NCBI GenBank assembly: GCA_030549335.1
Contig: CM060194.1
Coordinates: 63,888,547 to 63,952,546, forward strand
DNA: 64,000 bases
Direction: 5' to 3'
Origin: Pontederia crassipes
Lineage: Eukaryota > Streptophyta > Magnoliopsida > Commelinales > Pontederiaceae
Shown here: one piece after another, positions 32,426-45,008 of the stretch
Layout: the number at the start of each line of letters is the position of its first letter
Position numbering within the stretch: position 1 is the stretch's first letter
The notes under the pieces: generated by a model
Seen by the model: only the letters and a program-made list of their open reading frames with translations
What the model was told of the DNA's origin: nothing
Databases searched by the model: none
Translations under genes and position numbers: made by a program

Positions 32426-34721
32426 CACTACAACAAAAAGGCAATATAGCGACTAAGGTGCTTAGTCACTAAAGACTAGCTCGGTCACTAAAAGCTTTAG
32501 TGACTAAGTTTTGGTTGGTCACTCTTGGTCGCTATAGCGCCGTCACAAATGAGTGCTGGTGACTACAAATTGGTTTGGTCATTAATACAAAAACTTCTTC
32601 GGGGACGGAGAGATCAGTCACAAAACTTAGTCACGAATTAACTACGTTGGTCATTAAATGCATTAGCAAAGCATGTCTAAGGCGACCACATCACTATCTA
32701 GAGAGACCAAAGTGTTAGTCACTAAAAATGTCCTGCAGTGACCGGTGGATCTTGGTAACTAAAAGATGTTCAGATGTCACTTAAAAGAACTCGTTACAGT
32801 TGGTTACTAAAAGTCTATGTAATAATGTACCATTTTGTCATAATAACTTAAGCATGTCAACAATTTAAAAATCATGAGAATGAAAAAAGAACATCACACA
32901 ATAATACTTTTTTATCCATTAAAAGACAATTCTAAAATTTGCTAAATTTTCAATTCAATCAAAAAATTAACATTCAAATGTCAACTAATACCATCTTGTA
33001 TACCAGTAACAAAACTTTCATTTGCCCATAATAGTTCACTAATACCAAGCTGATTTTTAAATGTCCAACTATAACAATTTGGACATAAAAAATAATATTT
33101 CGAAATGATGTAACAATTCTCTAGGCATTTTCCTCCATATGATTTGGAGGTTGTCGTCCAGGCATAAGTTGTTGAATGAGCCACTCAATTTTCATTGCTT
33201 GAGAAGCAATCATATTTTTTTGTCTCATTTAGCTCTTGTTTTGTTTTGATTAATTCATCCTCCAAAATAGCATATCTTCTTGTTGATGCAGGCTTATCAT
33301 CTTGGGATGGTTTGGGACCTCGACCATACCCAAGCACATATCCTGATCTTGTTCCAAACACTTGACGACATATTTGATCATCACTGAAAATGGATTCTCC
33401 CTCTAAAGTCATTTCATGTTGTAGGGTTGTCATTTGTTCCTGCAATCATAAAGAGAATAAAAATATATCATATTAGTTTATACATATTACAAGCATTGAA
33501 CATAATACAAAGAATTGTTTTCACTCACATAGTTTTTGCTTCCTCATGTACCCATCCGTCTTTTCCATGATAAGCTTGCTTATAAAGTTCAACCCTATCA
33601 CAATCCTACAACGACAAGAAAATATGATTCAATCAATAGCTGATTTCTTCATAAAAGTTTTGAATGAAATTACCATTTCTGCTTGTACAACAACAAATGT
33701 TTTACTGCCTTTTCTATGTACAAATTTCAACTTTCTTCTATTTTTTGTGGCAGCATTTGTTCGCACCTGATTAGAATAAAAGTAAGATGCACTTAGAAAA
33801 ATCAACATTACACATAAATATACACAAGGATAAAAACTTAAATACTTAATGCATCATTTTTATTCAATGCATTAAGTGGCGACATGAATTGCCTTATTTA
33901 TTCTGAACTAATATGCTCCACTTATCATTTAAAAATTTGTAATCAAACAAAAACGTAAAGTTTTTCACTTACTTGAAAATTTTCACTTGCAAAATGCTTA
34001 CACAACCAATGCCATTCATCTATTCGATTAAGTAGGTCTTCTGGTGGATTTGTTCGAGCCATTTCTTCACCACCAGCTTTTTTAAATGCCTTATGTAATT
34101 TGTATCGAAAAGTTTTATACAGATCTTGTGCAATCTCATCTATGCACTTCACAACATGTGGCATGTCCCAATCCAAATCAATTTTTTCCTGATAAAGAAA
34201 TTTTCATATGATATAAGAATTACTTGTACTTTGAGAAAAAAAAAATCTATAAAAACAATATATGCATACCTTGAGACGATCAAATATAATAGTTTTGTCC
34301 CAATCACAAATTTCTTTCCAGCCAGTGACATTCAAAGGTGCAATTTGTCTTACAATCGTACCTATCTCCCTTGACAACTTCTCAGAATTGTCACCCGTCG
34401 GTCTATTTTTGTCCTCAGGTATTTGAATTTTTACCTTGCCAGTTCGACGACATTTCTTATTTAACTCAATTCCACGATTTTGTCCACGAACTTTCTTTGG
34501 AATCAAGGAGCAAGCTACAGTTTAATATCACTTCATAATTAAAATGCAAAAAAAGAAAAATCTTAACTATTTGTCAATAATTATTTTCTGCATGAAGATG
34601 CAAATTTCTCCCGAACAACAATAAGATGCATTTAAACTTAAACAATAAAAAATGTTTTTAGGGACCGAGAGTACCTTGGCCGTTAAATCATTGGTCGCTA
34701 AATCACATTTTTGTTGTAGTG
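32426..34721. mobile_element. CACTA element, 2.3 kb, carrying only the accessory transposase gene
   Basis: The left end is CACTACAACAAAAAGGC; the reverse complement of the right end is CACTACAACAAAAATGTG. The flanking triplets are both CAA (32423-32425, 34722-34724). Subterminal words such as GACTAAG/CTTAGTCACTAA recur at the left end and TTAGCGACCA in reverse complement at the right. The TNP2 transposase is absent. Confidence 0.93.
33185..34514 (-). CDS. CACTA accessory protein (plant Transposase_24 / En-Spm type)
   Basis: Five minus-strand exons can be followed: 34514-34270, 34188-33973, 33766-33674, 33605-33529 and 33439-33185, with GT/AG borders. Exon 1 holds RGQNRGIELNKKCRRTGK and an IPLHY-like IAPLNVTGWKEICD; exon 2 LDWDMPHVVKCIDEIAQDLY and EEMARTNPPEDLLNRIDEWH; exon 3 KNRRKLKFVHRKGSKTFV; exon 4 DGWVHEEAKT; exon 5 FGTRSGYVLGYGRGPKP. 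This order matches the plant Transposase_24 family, thought to be the DNA-binding partner of TNP2. The first three junctions keep phase 0. The fourth (exon 4 ends in 2 nt, exon 5 starts in phase 0) does not, so either a 1-nt lesion or an unseen splice form exists. The start codon is not found: exon 1 begins at an acceptor, so an upstream exon is missing. Confidence 0.7.
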
Positions 34722-34724
34722 CAA

Positions 34725-35183
34725 CCAAGTTCAAAAAAGAAAAACAAGTTTGATGCTGCGTCAACGCCAATCACCACAATCAAATGCTATATCCTAAAGG
34801 TCAACTTTACTAAAACTTATTAAAATTAATGGCACATGTTTGTGAATGCCAAATTACTTTTGGAGCTGCAAGAAATGCTTATAAGAAAATCCAGTAATCT
34901 ACCATGGTTATTTGGCATGAGTGATCACTGTGCTCAAAGTATCTTATTTTGAGGAATAAAATAAAAAATTAGAAATAAAAGATGTATTAAGGTAAGATTT
35001 GGTGCAGCATTTCTCAGGATTTTGATCCAAAAGTATCCAGTAATTCACCTTTAAATGCGTGGGATGGCTGAATGGTGCTGCACCTGATTGATTTAGCTCA
35101 AGAATGGAAGTGTTGAATATAAATATCTCATGATTTCGATGATCCAATCCATCTTATCACCGTGCATATCTTAATTATATTTT
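34725..35183. other. Spacer between two CACTA elements, no gene seen
   Basis: AT-rich, no element ends or coding potential. Confidence 0.4.
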
Positions 35184-35209
35184 ATACACTACAAAAAAAT
35201 TGCCTGTTA

Positions 35210-35815
35210 CAGACGGTCCGAACCGTCGAAAAAATGGCCAGATCCGTCGGAAATAGCGTTTTTCGATGGTTCTTTCGACGGATAATGTCCGTGCGTAAAA
35301 GGGTCGTTGCAAACAATTTGCAATGATTTTTTCCGAACCGTCGGTATTACAGACGGTCTAGCTGGCGGATGCGGCCGTCGAACTTTGAGTATCGACGGTA
35401 TGAACCATCGATAATATCGACGGTTTGGACTGCCGATATATATCGACGGTCAAAACCATCGATACTATCGACGGTTTTGACCGTCGATATATATCGGCGG
35501 TCCAAATCGTTGATACTATCGACGGTTTGTGCCGTCGATATCTATCGGCGGCTTCAACCGTCGATATATATCGGCGGCTTCAATCGTCGATAGTATCGAC
35601 GGTTTAAATCGTCGACGAACTTGGATCGACGATTTAAATCGTCGACGAACTTGGGTCGACGGTTTTACCCATCGACTCCACATTTAATTTTCGATGGCTA
35701 CGACCGTCGATAATGCTGCACGGACGATTATAATCGTCGGTAAGTAACAAAAAATTCCGTTGCCAACATTGCAATATTTCAACTATTTCCGAAGGTCAGG
35801 ATCATCGGAAACAAA
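35210..35815. repeat. Left subterminal repeat array of the 9.7-kb CACTA
   Basis: Many units of the form ATCGACGGT...ACCGTCGAT in both orientations, many of them palindromic. Confidence 0.85.
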
Positions 35816-37131
35816 AAAAATTAAAAAAAAATGCTGAATTTTAAATGTCCGAACAGATAATACAACACATATAATTCACACCATTTCCAAACCATCACAG
35901 ATAATTCACATCACAGATACTATCCAAACATGAAATAAATCAAACATCATATAATCCAAACATCACATAATCCAAACATCACATAATCCAACATAATGTA
36001 ACTATCGAAACATCACATAATTCAAAGCCATTCCAAACAAATTGAAATCTTGGTGAAGCCATTCCAAACGTCACGATGAAGATAGGAAGAGCTGAAATTA
36101 TGAGCCATTCCAAACGTCGCAAAACAACTCGAACATCACTGCACAATAAAGATTTCAGAAAGTTATAACATGAATTCGGATTTGAAATATAATGAAGAGT
36201 AAAATCTAAAGTGCAGATATATAGAGAGTAAAATATAAAATCTAAAGAGTAAAATATAAGAACATAGAATTCACCCTTCACTACTTCGCCGGTGGGCGGC
36301 CGGTTGCTTTAGAAGGAACGTCTGCAGAGTTCATGAAAGACTGGAAACAGACCAAAGTGAGGTGGATCATATATTGTGTTTATAATTATGAGTCAGCATG
36401 TACAACGTAGTGAATTAATTTTGAGTTTTTTTCTTAGACGAAGAATTGTGCCGGAAGATCGAAAATGCCGGTGAACACGCCGGTAATTACAGAACTAGTG
36501 ATGAGTTCGCGGACTTCTTAGATATAGAACGCGAAAACCATCAAGCCTTTGTGAAGGTACAGGAATTAGGTTGTTGATTAAGCTCATAATAAGTTGCCTC
36601 ATATCATGGCAAGAGAAATGACTTATGATGCACATATATGGGAAATTATGTAAGGTTGTATGGAACAAGATATATCAGGTACATTCACAATCCATAAATC
36701 ATCCCAAAACAACACAATTTGAATCTGACATCAACATAATTTGATAAATTCAATCAAAGATGTGTAAGCTAACAATGCACCATAATTTGATAATTTGATA
36801 AGGAAGTATGTTGAAGTTCATGGCCAATCAGGAAAAAACTGGGAACACAAACTACAAGTATATTTATGCAGCAAGTAAATTTTTTTAAAATTTACCATGG
36901 TTATAAACTACAAGTATATTTATTTATACTGAGTACTGACATTTACATGATCCAGTTGTCTACACTTCGTTTCCGGTGAAAACTTTGAAACCCTACAGAT
37001 CTAACTGAAAGGGATGAATAATAAAATCTAAGTTAGTACCCATGTTAATGTCAAAGTGCATATGAATCTAATGAGTATAATGAATCTACTGATTAAAGCA
37101 AATTCCAAAAAAATAAGTATAATGAATCTAC
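35816..37131. other. Non-coding part of the CACTA between left array and accessory gene
   Basis: It contains short direct repeats of CACATAATCCAAACAT near 35935-35990. No coding exon is recognised; 3' UTR sequence of the accessory gene may lie here. Confidence 0.45.
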
Positions 37132-38671
37132 CTCGGCGTCGTCGTCGTTCAATTCGCCACGCATGAAGGCATGCATCATTTTTCTCATTTCAGTCATGTT
37201 ACGACGTTCACGTTCTTCGAATTCCTTTCTGACCTCTTCCCTAATCTTCATGGTCACCTGATCCACAATTTCTTGCATACCAGAAGGAGGTGAACCTGAA
37301 GTAGTTCGTCGACAATATCCAATATTTGTGTCACTCACAGAAGATCCGAGGCCGTAAATGCGACCCTTCTTCACGCCAACGTAGTCCGTCCAAAGTTGTC
37401 TTGGGGTCAACGGTGTGGTCCACTCCTGCGTGGCTTGCGTAATATGATCAACTTCTTTTGTTTTATAAGAATCCTGTAATATAAAGAAAATACAAAGAAC
37501 CGGCAAAAATAATTAACTATAAACGACGAGTAGGTGATCGACTTCAAAGTTTTATTAATTAACTATTAACTTGCGCAGATGAAAAAAATAAAAGCACAAA
37601 AAATTACATACATATGTCTCCCAGGCATAATTCGAAATCCATTCTTTGTTCTTTTTCTGATGAGTTCGGAGAAAAATTTCGTCTTGAGTAGGTGGTCTAC
37701 CCGTCTCTTTCTCCTGCAATGAGATAATATTTTAAATTTTGTAACTTAAAGTATAATATTTTTGTGACACTGTATTGAAAGACCTTCATTTTATTAGCAA
37801 TCGTGCTCGTGGATACACATCCGCCCGAATGCAAGCATGCTCCCTGATCGGACTCTCGACTGGTTTTTGCTTTTTCGCATTTCAATTTGTACTCCTCGGT
37901 GGACCACTTTCCTAGAAAATCGATCCAAATGGCCTCGGGGATCTAATTGGGTCGTTCTCCGTCAGCTCGAGCTTCTGAAAGCATCGCGGACAATCTCTTC
38001 GAGCACCGAGAGTTAAAAGCCTTTCACATTTTTTCCGTATTCTCGTGCTCCCACCACACATCAGCCTGCATGTGTTTAAAAATAATTAAAGTATTATGAA
38101 GAAAAATTTTAATGACCATGTCGGCTTCTAAGGATACCTGAAATTCATTAAATAGCATCTGTTTCGTGGCATAAGGAACTTTCCTCCATGTAAGCCACGC
38201 TTCCGTATACCTATGTCGCAACAGTTTAGTAATTGCCGCAGCCGCGGGTTTCGACGGTACAAACCTGGAATGACACAAAATTATAAAATGTCATGGCTGA
38301 ATCACAAAATGAATAAGGATTCGAAATACACAAAATAACACTTACCCTAAATTCTCATCTGGCTGCACGTATGCTTTGTAAACACGATTTGACGAAGCCT
38401 GGTCTGAGCCTTCCACGGAACAACGAGCTCTGACGGGTTCTTCTTGCAATTGTGTCTCCAAGTCCGCAATATCAGCGTGAGAGGAAGGACCCGGCAGAGG
38501 AGAAGAATGTTCTATAATGCTAATGCCCGTGGCTGATCTAGGAGCCGACGGAGGAGAAGAACGCTCTGTTATACGAATGCCCGTGACTGATCTAGGAGCC
38601 GACGGAGTACTGAGAGCTCTAGGGACGACCGACTCCTTTCCTTTATTTTTACTTTTACCAAATCGATACAT
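37132..38671 (-). pseudogene. CACTA accessory transposase gene, decayed
   Basis: Exons on the minus strand: 38671-38346, 38264-38138, 38065-37784, 37713-37612, 37473-37132, all with GT/AG borders and consistent phase. An earlier exon near 38730-38770 (DATQDVVDHSQVE) seems likely. Recognisable parts are AWLTWRKVPYATKQMLFNEF, WWEHENTEKM, KAFNSRCSKRLS, HSGGCVSTSTIANKM, TGRPPTQDEIFLRTH and KKGRIYGLGSSVSD, the layout of plant En/Spm accessory proteins; a charged helix (KIREEVRKEFEERERR) follows. The third exon has two in-frame stops: TGA after TEKM, where the family usually has Arg, and TAG after GERPN, where Trp is usual. Both fit C-to-T or G-to-A transitions. The gene lies downstream of TNP2 on the same strand. 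Confidence 0.75.
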
Positions 38672-39180
38672 CTGCATAATACAAAATTTATTCCAAGTCA
38701 AATTCACAATTGATAAAAAATTCAATTGTCACAACGTCTCGACCTGACTATGATCGACTACGTCTTGTGTTGCATCTTGAGGAATGAAATTGTACGTATA
38801 ACAGGAGAACCAATTCCTAATATCCGGAGGCGCTTATAAAAAAAATTAATTCGAATAAGCTTATGCGTAAAATTCTTTTGATTATTTATTTAAGCACTCA
38901 CAAGATGGTAGCGAATATAAGAATGCATCGTCCTCGTCAGGTATCTGTCGATTCGATTGTTTGTCCACATGCATCGCTAACGCATCAAACAAACTATTGC
39001 GAGATGATAATTTGAGTAAACCGTTATGATACAACATGAAAATGAATCGTAAATGAACAATCCATAAGATGACAATAGTCTTAATAAAAGATCCTAGACG
39101 TAAGATAGAAATACAACATGATCGTGATATTAAGGAATAATACCATTACTCATCTTCTGAGTTATCACATGACTGGTACC

Positions 39181-39183
<3 letters not shown>

Positions 39184-39253
<70 letters not shown>
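39184..39253. repeat. (ATC)n microsatellite at the TNP2 3' end
   Basis: About 23 CAT units. In the TNP2 frame it reads as repeated TGA stops directly after SEHVFEDF; shifted by one base it would encode a poly-Asp tail. Confidence 0.9.
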
Positions 39254-39254
<1 letters not shown>

Positions 39255-42200
39255 GAAATCTTCAAATACATGTTCCGAATCCTGTAGATCGTCGACTAAT
39301 TCGGTGCCGACAATAGGGGCCACAGAAGTATGTGAGTCATCTTGATAGGCACATTGCAATGCACCATCAACTTCTATCATGCTTCTTGCCTTCGTCTTTA
39401 TTACAACACACCATTGTACTTTGTCCTTGGTTTTCTCCGGATATGGCACATAATATACTTGTCTTGTAAAAGACGGAATAATGAAAGGATCAAAATGATC
39501 ATAACGCCAATTGTGACGTATTTCAATTATTTTCAAATCTTTGTGAACTCGCATCCCTTTCCTTATCTTTGGATCAAACTAATTACACTCAAATAATGTG
39601 ACTTTATTACCTCCAGTGTATTGCAGTTGAATAATGTCTTTGATAACACCATAGTAGTCACGCTCATTTTCTCCGTCCGTGGATCCCACGACACATACTC
39701 CACTGTTCACGGTTTTCTTTCTGATCGACCAAGTTTCAGTGTGAAACTTATAACCATTTACAAAATACACCGGCCAACTTTTCACCTCTCGAGCCGGTTC
39801 CCATGCCAAATTATGGAGACCAGACGTCGTGCCGGTACTGAGAACCTAATATGAACATGAATGATTAGAGTAGACGCTGAAGACGTCAAATTGTTTAGAA
39901 TATTGTAAGAATTACATGTTCCTTAAACCATGGTGCGAAGTCATTCTCGATTCTATCTTGTACACATTGTTCAGGGATATTGTAGTATTGCAAGAAAGCA
40001 CTACAAACAAAGTTATGGCTAAATCAAAATGTTGTTTGGGAAGACGTTAAAGAAAAGAACGCATGAAAATTAAACTTACTTAATGTAGCCTTGCACTTCC
40101 TGCGTGTTTAGGAGGACATGATTCATGGCAGACTTGAATTTTGCTTCACTTAGCCATCTACTCCTTGGCTTTCCAAAATGTCATCCTAACTGATTGAAGA
40201 GCGACAAAGATGCCACATCAGACTGTTCTTTTGGAACTTCATCATTTCGATGGACTCTGGTCCTCACACGCTTAACATGGGACTCGAAGTAGTAAGAACA
40301 GAAGTATGGAATCTCCTGAATCATATATGCTTCACATATGGATCCTTCGACACGTGCTTTGTTCTTAATCATACTTTTAATTCGATTGAGATATCTTTCA
40401 AAAGGATACATCCACCTATATTGTACTGGTCCACCTACCCGTGCCTCATATGGCAGATGAATAGGTAAGTGCTCCATGGAATCAAAGAATCTCGGTGGAA
40501 ATATTCGTTCCAACTTACATAATATTATCGGAATATTACGTTCCAATTGGGCCATATTTTCCACCGTTAATGTTGTAGAACACAATTCTTTGAAGAATTG
40601 ACTCAACTTCGTTATCGGCTTCCAAATATTGTCCGGGAATGAAGAAAGGAAGCAAAGTTTTCATGAATATGTGGCAGTCGTGTCTTTTCATGCCAAACAA
40701 ACGCAAATTATTTATGTCCACACATCGGGTCAGATTTGATGTATAACCATCCGGCATTCTCAGATATTGGATCCAGCGGCACACTTGAGTCTTCTGCTCC
40801 TTAGTGAGAACATAACTTACCTTTGGTTTAAATAATCTACCGTTAGGTAAAGTCACTAAGTGTAACTCTGGCCTGCGATAATACTCTTTCAAATCTAGTC
40901 TCGCCTTTACATTGTCCTTTGTTTTGCCCTTAATGTTCATTACGATGTTGAATACATTTTCAAACACATTTCTCTCAATGTTCATGACATCCAAATTATG
41001 ACGTATCAAACAATCAGACCAATAAGGTAAATCTCAGAATATACTTCATTTGGTTCAGTTATGACAAACACCATACTCATTGTATGTGACATTTGGGTCG
41101 TCGATAATTCTGCATAAAGCATTGACAATGCGACGTAATTGAGCTCCTGATCGTCTGACCGGAGCCATGTCTTCTACAACCCTATTTTGTCGAAATGCAT
41201 TTCGATTATTTCTGTACGGATGATCAGTTGTAAGAAACTGTCTATGACAATCAAACCAACTATTTTTACCCACATTTCTCAAAGTGAACACATATGAGTT
41301 CCATGCAACATGAAGAAGCTAATTTTTCAAAGTGAACGCATCTGAGTGTTCAGTTCGTCTATTAGAAGCTGTAAATACACGTCTATCCTTTGTTTAGGAC
41401 TCTGAGGACCAGGAATAATGCATGTCAAAAACATATAAGGTGCGAACATATAAATTTCAGGTGGCAAATTATAAGGTGTTATTATGACCGACCAACATGA
41501 ATAAGGAACTGAAGTCTGACCATATGGTGTAAAACCATTCGCGCATAATCCGAACATTATGTTCTTTTCTTCCCTAGCAAAATCAAGATGCTTACGATCA
41601 AAATGTTTTCACGCTTCACCATCCGATAGGTGAAGCATGACACCTTCAGAAGTATTATGCTGTGCATGCCACTTCATTTGCGACATTGACCCTATAGACA
41701 AGTATAGTCTTTTAAGTCTTGGAATAAGAGACAAATAATGCATTTTTTTCACAACGACTTGAGTCTTGTTAGTCACTCTATATCGTTCGGCCCCACAAAA
41801 TTTACATTCATTTATATTGATGTTCTTGCCGTAATATAACATACAACCATCACGACAATAATCTATTTTAGTTGAGTCAATACCAAGTTTACTGACCAAT
41901 CTTTTTGTCCTATAAAAATTTTTAGGAATACGAGCCCTAATTTGTGTGACCTCTTTTAAAATATCTAGGAATGCATCAAAACATGCTTGTGAAATATTGT
42001 AGTCGGCTTTCAGATTCAACAATCTAACAGCAAGTGATAGTTCCGAATGACTTTCACACCCAGGCCATAAGGGTTGGCTCGATGTGTTTAGTAAGTCATA
42101 AAAATCTCTTGCTTCTGGATTTGGTGCCTCATCATTCTGCTCAAATTTAATATTGACATACTCAATTGCAGCTACGTCATAAACTAACTATTCATATTGC

Positions 42201-42529
42201 GAAGCAAATGTTGGTTCAGGATCGACAAAATGAAAACCTGGATTTGGGACGCTTGTCGAAGGCACTCCTTCGCCTAAATAATCCCATTGCCAATAATTGA
42301 GTTTGAAACCCTTTCTATATAAGTGAACTTTGACAGTCTTTATCGTCTGTAACTTTGTGCTAGCACATTTCAAACAAGGACATCTAATTATTCCCTCCCG
42401 TTGATATTGTAAAGATTGACAAGCCACAGTAACATAATAGTCAACGCCATCTATGAATTCTTGTGTCAAGCCTCTACAACTAGGATTATTTCTACTGTAC
42501 ATCCATCGACGTTCGTTCAAGTATGACAT
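39252..42529 (-). pseudogene. TNP2-type CACTA transposase, decayed
   Basis: Reading down from ATG 42529, the order is that of plant TNP2 proteins. First the transposase-associated domain (MSYLNERRWMYSRNN; CPCLKCASTKLQTIKTVKVH), then the tnp2 domain (CRDGCMLYYGKN, CKFCGAERY, FTPYGQTSVPYSCW, WFDCHRQFLTTDHPYR, LIRHNLDVMNIERNVFENVF), then DUF4218 (KLERIFPPRFFDSMEHLPIH; PFERYLNRIKSM) and DUF4216 (WPVYFVNGYKFHTETW; VQWCVVIKT). Compared with the family, a block between LIDELN and the CHRQF region (near 41300-41330) is missing. In-frame stops occur at DLPYW (three within about 12 codons, near 41040-41065), after FNQLG (near 40180) and after LFECN (near 39579). The protein would have cut the element ends; here it is dead. 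Confidence 0.85.
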
Positions 42530-43700
42530 AATGAATGCATTATTTGCAAATCATCAAAAATTTCAGTGATAGAAAATTGTATAAGGAAAGAAATAAGGTT
42601 TATGAAACAACAGTCATGAATTATATTATATGTACTGTTGGAGGAGCAATGCCCAACAGGTGTACTGCTGACCTACAATTTATCCTAATTATTAGAACAT
42701 AACAAGACATGCAATATATAGTTAACCTGAATGACCACATTACCATTAATAAATTCTGCATGACTTGAGGAAGCACAGATTGATAACTATTATTCTGCAG
42801 TAATGCATCAGAGGAATATTACTCTTACCATTTTTTTTGTCAATACGACACTAGAATATGTAACTAGAATATTGCTCATTCTGTGTATGCAATATGTAAA
42901 ATTGATGTCAAGCTCTCATATTAAACGTCGTCAATATGTAAGTCTACCAAGAGAGATTTGGAGGGATAGATAACTGATAATAATTCAATATTGACGGATA
43001 GACGTGTAATTATTAAATTTATTTAAAGTGAGCGACAAATATGGCGATTGAATTTGTTAATAATTAAAAAAATCGAAGCTTTTATCCTCTATTCCCGTTG
43101 GCCGACCAAATTAAAAGTGAATTCTATAAGCTTACATGGTATCTTGATCTCAAAAAAATATTGCCACGGAAATGGACATCTACTGCTAAGATTGGATTCG
43201 GGACCCTTGCTCATCCTTCTCCAAGGTAAGACCTAGCTTATGATATAAATTGAAAAATTGAAACCTTTGTTGGTTGTCTCAGTTTTGGTTATCGTTCTGT
43301 TAATCCTTTCCCTTTCCCTTAGTAAATGATCACAATGAAAAAAAACACCGAACGTGCCAATCAACTGAACTATTTGTTGATGTCAAAGTTCATTTACAGA
43401 AGAATCTACTTAATAACCGTAAATGACCTGGATGTTCAAATGAAAAAAAAAATAAAAGTAAATGGAAAATGGAACTTCAAGCAAGCTTAACTCTTATGAA
43501 AGAGATACCGATTAAGTATCTTTCAAGAAGGAAAGACAGAGACAAACTACAGCCCAAAAAGATGATAATGAATATAAAACGATGAAACTCAAGTCATCAG
43601 TAGACAGTTTGTGTGTCATCCACTAGAAACAAATGCTTCACTACTTCACTATTAGCACGGGAAGATCATACATTCAAATGAAATTATCATACATTCAAAT
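42530..43700. other. Non-coding upstream part of the CACTA element
   Basis: AT-rich sequence between the TNP2 start and the GC-rich array; no exon recognised. Confidence 0.45.
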
Positions 43701-43715
43701 GAAATTATACATTTC

Positions 43716-44062
43716 GGATCTGGCCGCCGCCGCGTGGAGGGCGGCCGGATCTGGCCGCCACGCGCGGAGGGCGATCGGATCTGGCCGCCACGCGCGAATG
43801 GCGGCCGGATCTGGCCGCCGCGCGCGAATGGCGGCCGGATCTGGCCGCCGCGCGCGAATGGCGGCCGGATCTGGCCGCCGCGCGCAGAGGCCGGCCGGAT
43901 CTGGCCACCGCACGGAGGCCGGCTGGATCTGGCTGCCGCGCGGAGGGCGACCGGATCTGGCTGCCGCGCACGGAGGGCGGCCGGATCTGGCCGCCGCACG
44001 CGGAGGGCGGTCGGATCTGGCCGCCGCGGGCGAATGGCGGCCGGATCTGGTCGCCGGAGAGA
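43716..44062. repeat. ~30-bp GC-rich tandem array in the CACTA element
   Basis: About eleven units of GGATCTGGCCGCC plus GCGCGAATGGCGGCC-type sequence. Open frames cross it on both strands because of composition. Confidence 0.85.
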
Positions 44063-44249
44063 GCAAGGAGGGCGGCGGGGATGGGAGGTACCTGCGCCGG
44101 AGATTGCAGTCAGCGGCGGAAGCTTCGGGCGGCGGCGACGGAAGTCAATGCGCACGCGGGAGGTGGCCGACGGTCGGACGAAATGCGGACAATGAAATAA
44201 GGGAGATCGAAAACGAACAAAGTGAGAGTGGGATCGCGTATTTATATAG

Positions 44250-44850
44250 GCACTTTCCGACGGTCGTAACCGTCGCAACATGGGTAAATATAATATAATA
44301 TTAATTCAAGTTTCGACGGCTCGAACCCGCTGGAAAAACCGTCGAACATTTCGACGGTTTTAGTCGTCAATATATATAATATTAATTTTCCAACTGAACA
44401 GAGTTGCGTAAATTATAAATTTTCATTTTTGACTGTTAAGACCGTCGAAAAAAATAAAGCTAGAATATTTTACTAAATGAAAATCTCATAACATTTCGAC
44501 AGGTATGACCGCCGAAATATCGACGGTCGCGTCGAACGTCGCAAATTTCGACGATCGGAACCGTCGAAAATTAAAATAATAGTACGGGACCAACGTTGAA
44601 ATATTTCGACGGTTCAGACCGCTGAAAGTTTCGACGGGTAGGTAAACCGTTGAAACTTTCGACGGTCGAAACCGTCGAAGTGCCAATATTTTCGACGGAA
44701 ACTTTCGACGAATTTTGGATCGTCGAAAGTTTAGACGACCAGAACCGTCGAAAAATTTCAGACGATAATTTCGACGGTTTAGAAGATCCGTCGGAAAAAT
44801 CGTCGGTATTTTCGACGGATGTCGGACCGTCAGAAATCCGTCTTTTTCTT
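44250..44850. repeat. Right subterminal repeat array of the 9.7-kb CACTA
   Basis: Dense TTTCGACGG / CCGTCGAAA words in both orientations up to the TIR. Confidence 0.85.
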
Positions 44851-44860
44851 GTAGTGATAA

Positions 44861-44992
44861 CAACAACAACAACAACAAAGCCTTATCCCACTAGGTGGGG
44901 TCGGCTACATGGATCATACGACTTCGTTGATTCATGTTCATGATTCAACAGGGTTTTACGCTGGCTGTCGGGGCCTAACACAACCCTCCTCC
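44861..44992 (-). mobile_element. Truncated RTE-tailed SINE inserted beside the CACTA end
   Basis: The minus-strand unit ends in (GTT)n after AGTGGGATAAGGCTTTG. The 16-bp flanks TTTCTTGTAGTGATAA (44845-44860 and 44993-45008) are identical and include the last bases of the CACTA element and its ATA duplication. The SINE therefore landed 4 bp outside a finished CACTA insertion. Confidence 0.85.
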
Positions 44993-45008
44993 TTTCTTGT
45001 AGTGATAA

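Larger units (their letters stand above)
35187..44856 (-). mobile_element. Large CACTA (En/Spm) element, 9.7 kb, coding but decayed
   Basis: The left end is CACTACAAAAAAATTGCC; the reverse complement of the right end is CACTACAAGAAAAAGACG. The flanking triplets are both ATA (35184-35186, 44857-44859). Subterminal CGACGGT/ACCGTCG arrays fill both ends. It carries the two standard genes on the minus strand, a TNP2 transposase (39252-42529) and an accessory gene (37132-38671), both with nonsense codons. Confidence 0.93.

Noticed and set aside
39118-39345. Open frame with a long poly-His run
   Set aside because: It is the plus-strand shadow of the (ATC)n microsatellite at the end of the minus-strand TNP2 gene.
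43633-44298. Long open frames on both strands, up to 221 codons
   Set aside because: They run through a 30-bp GC-rich tandem array; all frames stay open because of composition, and the products are repeats of SGRRARMA or ARSGRPP type.
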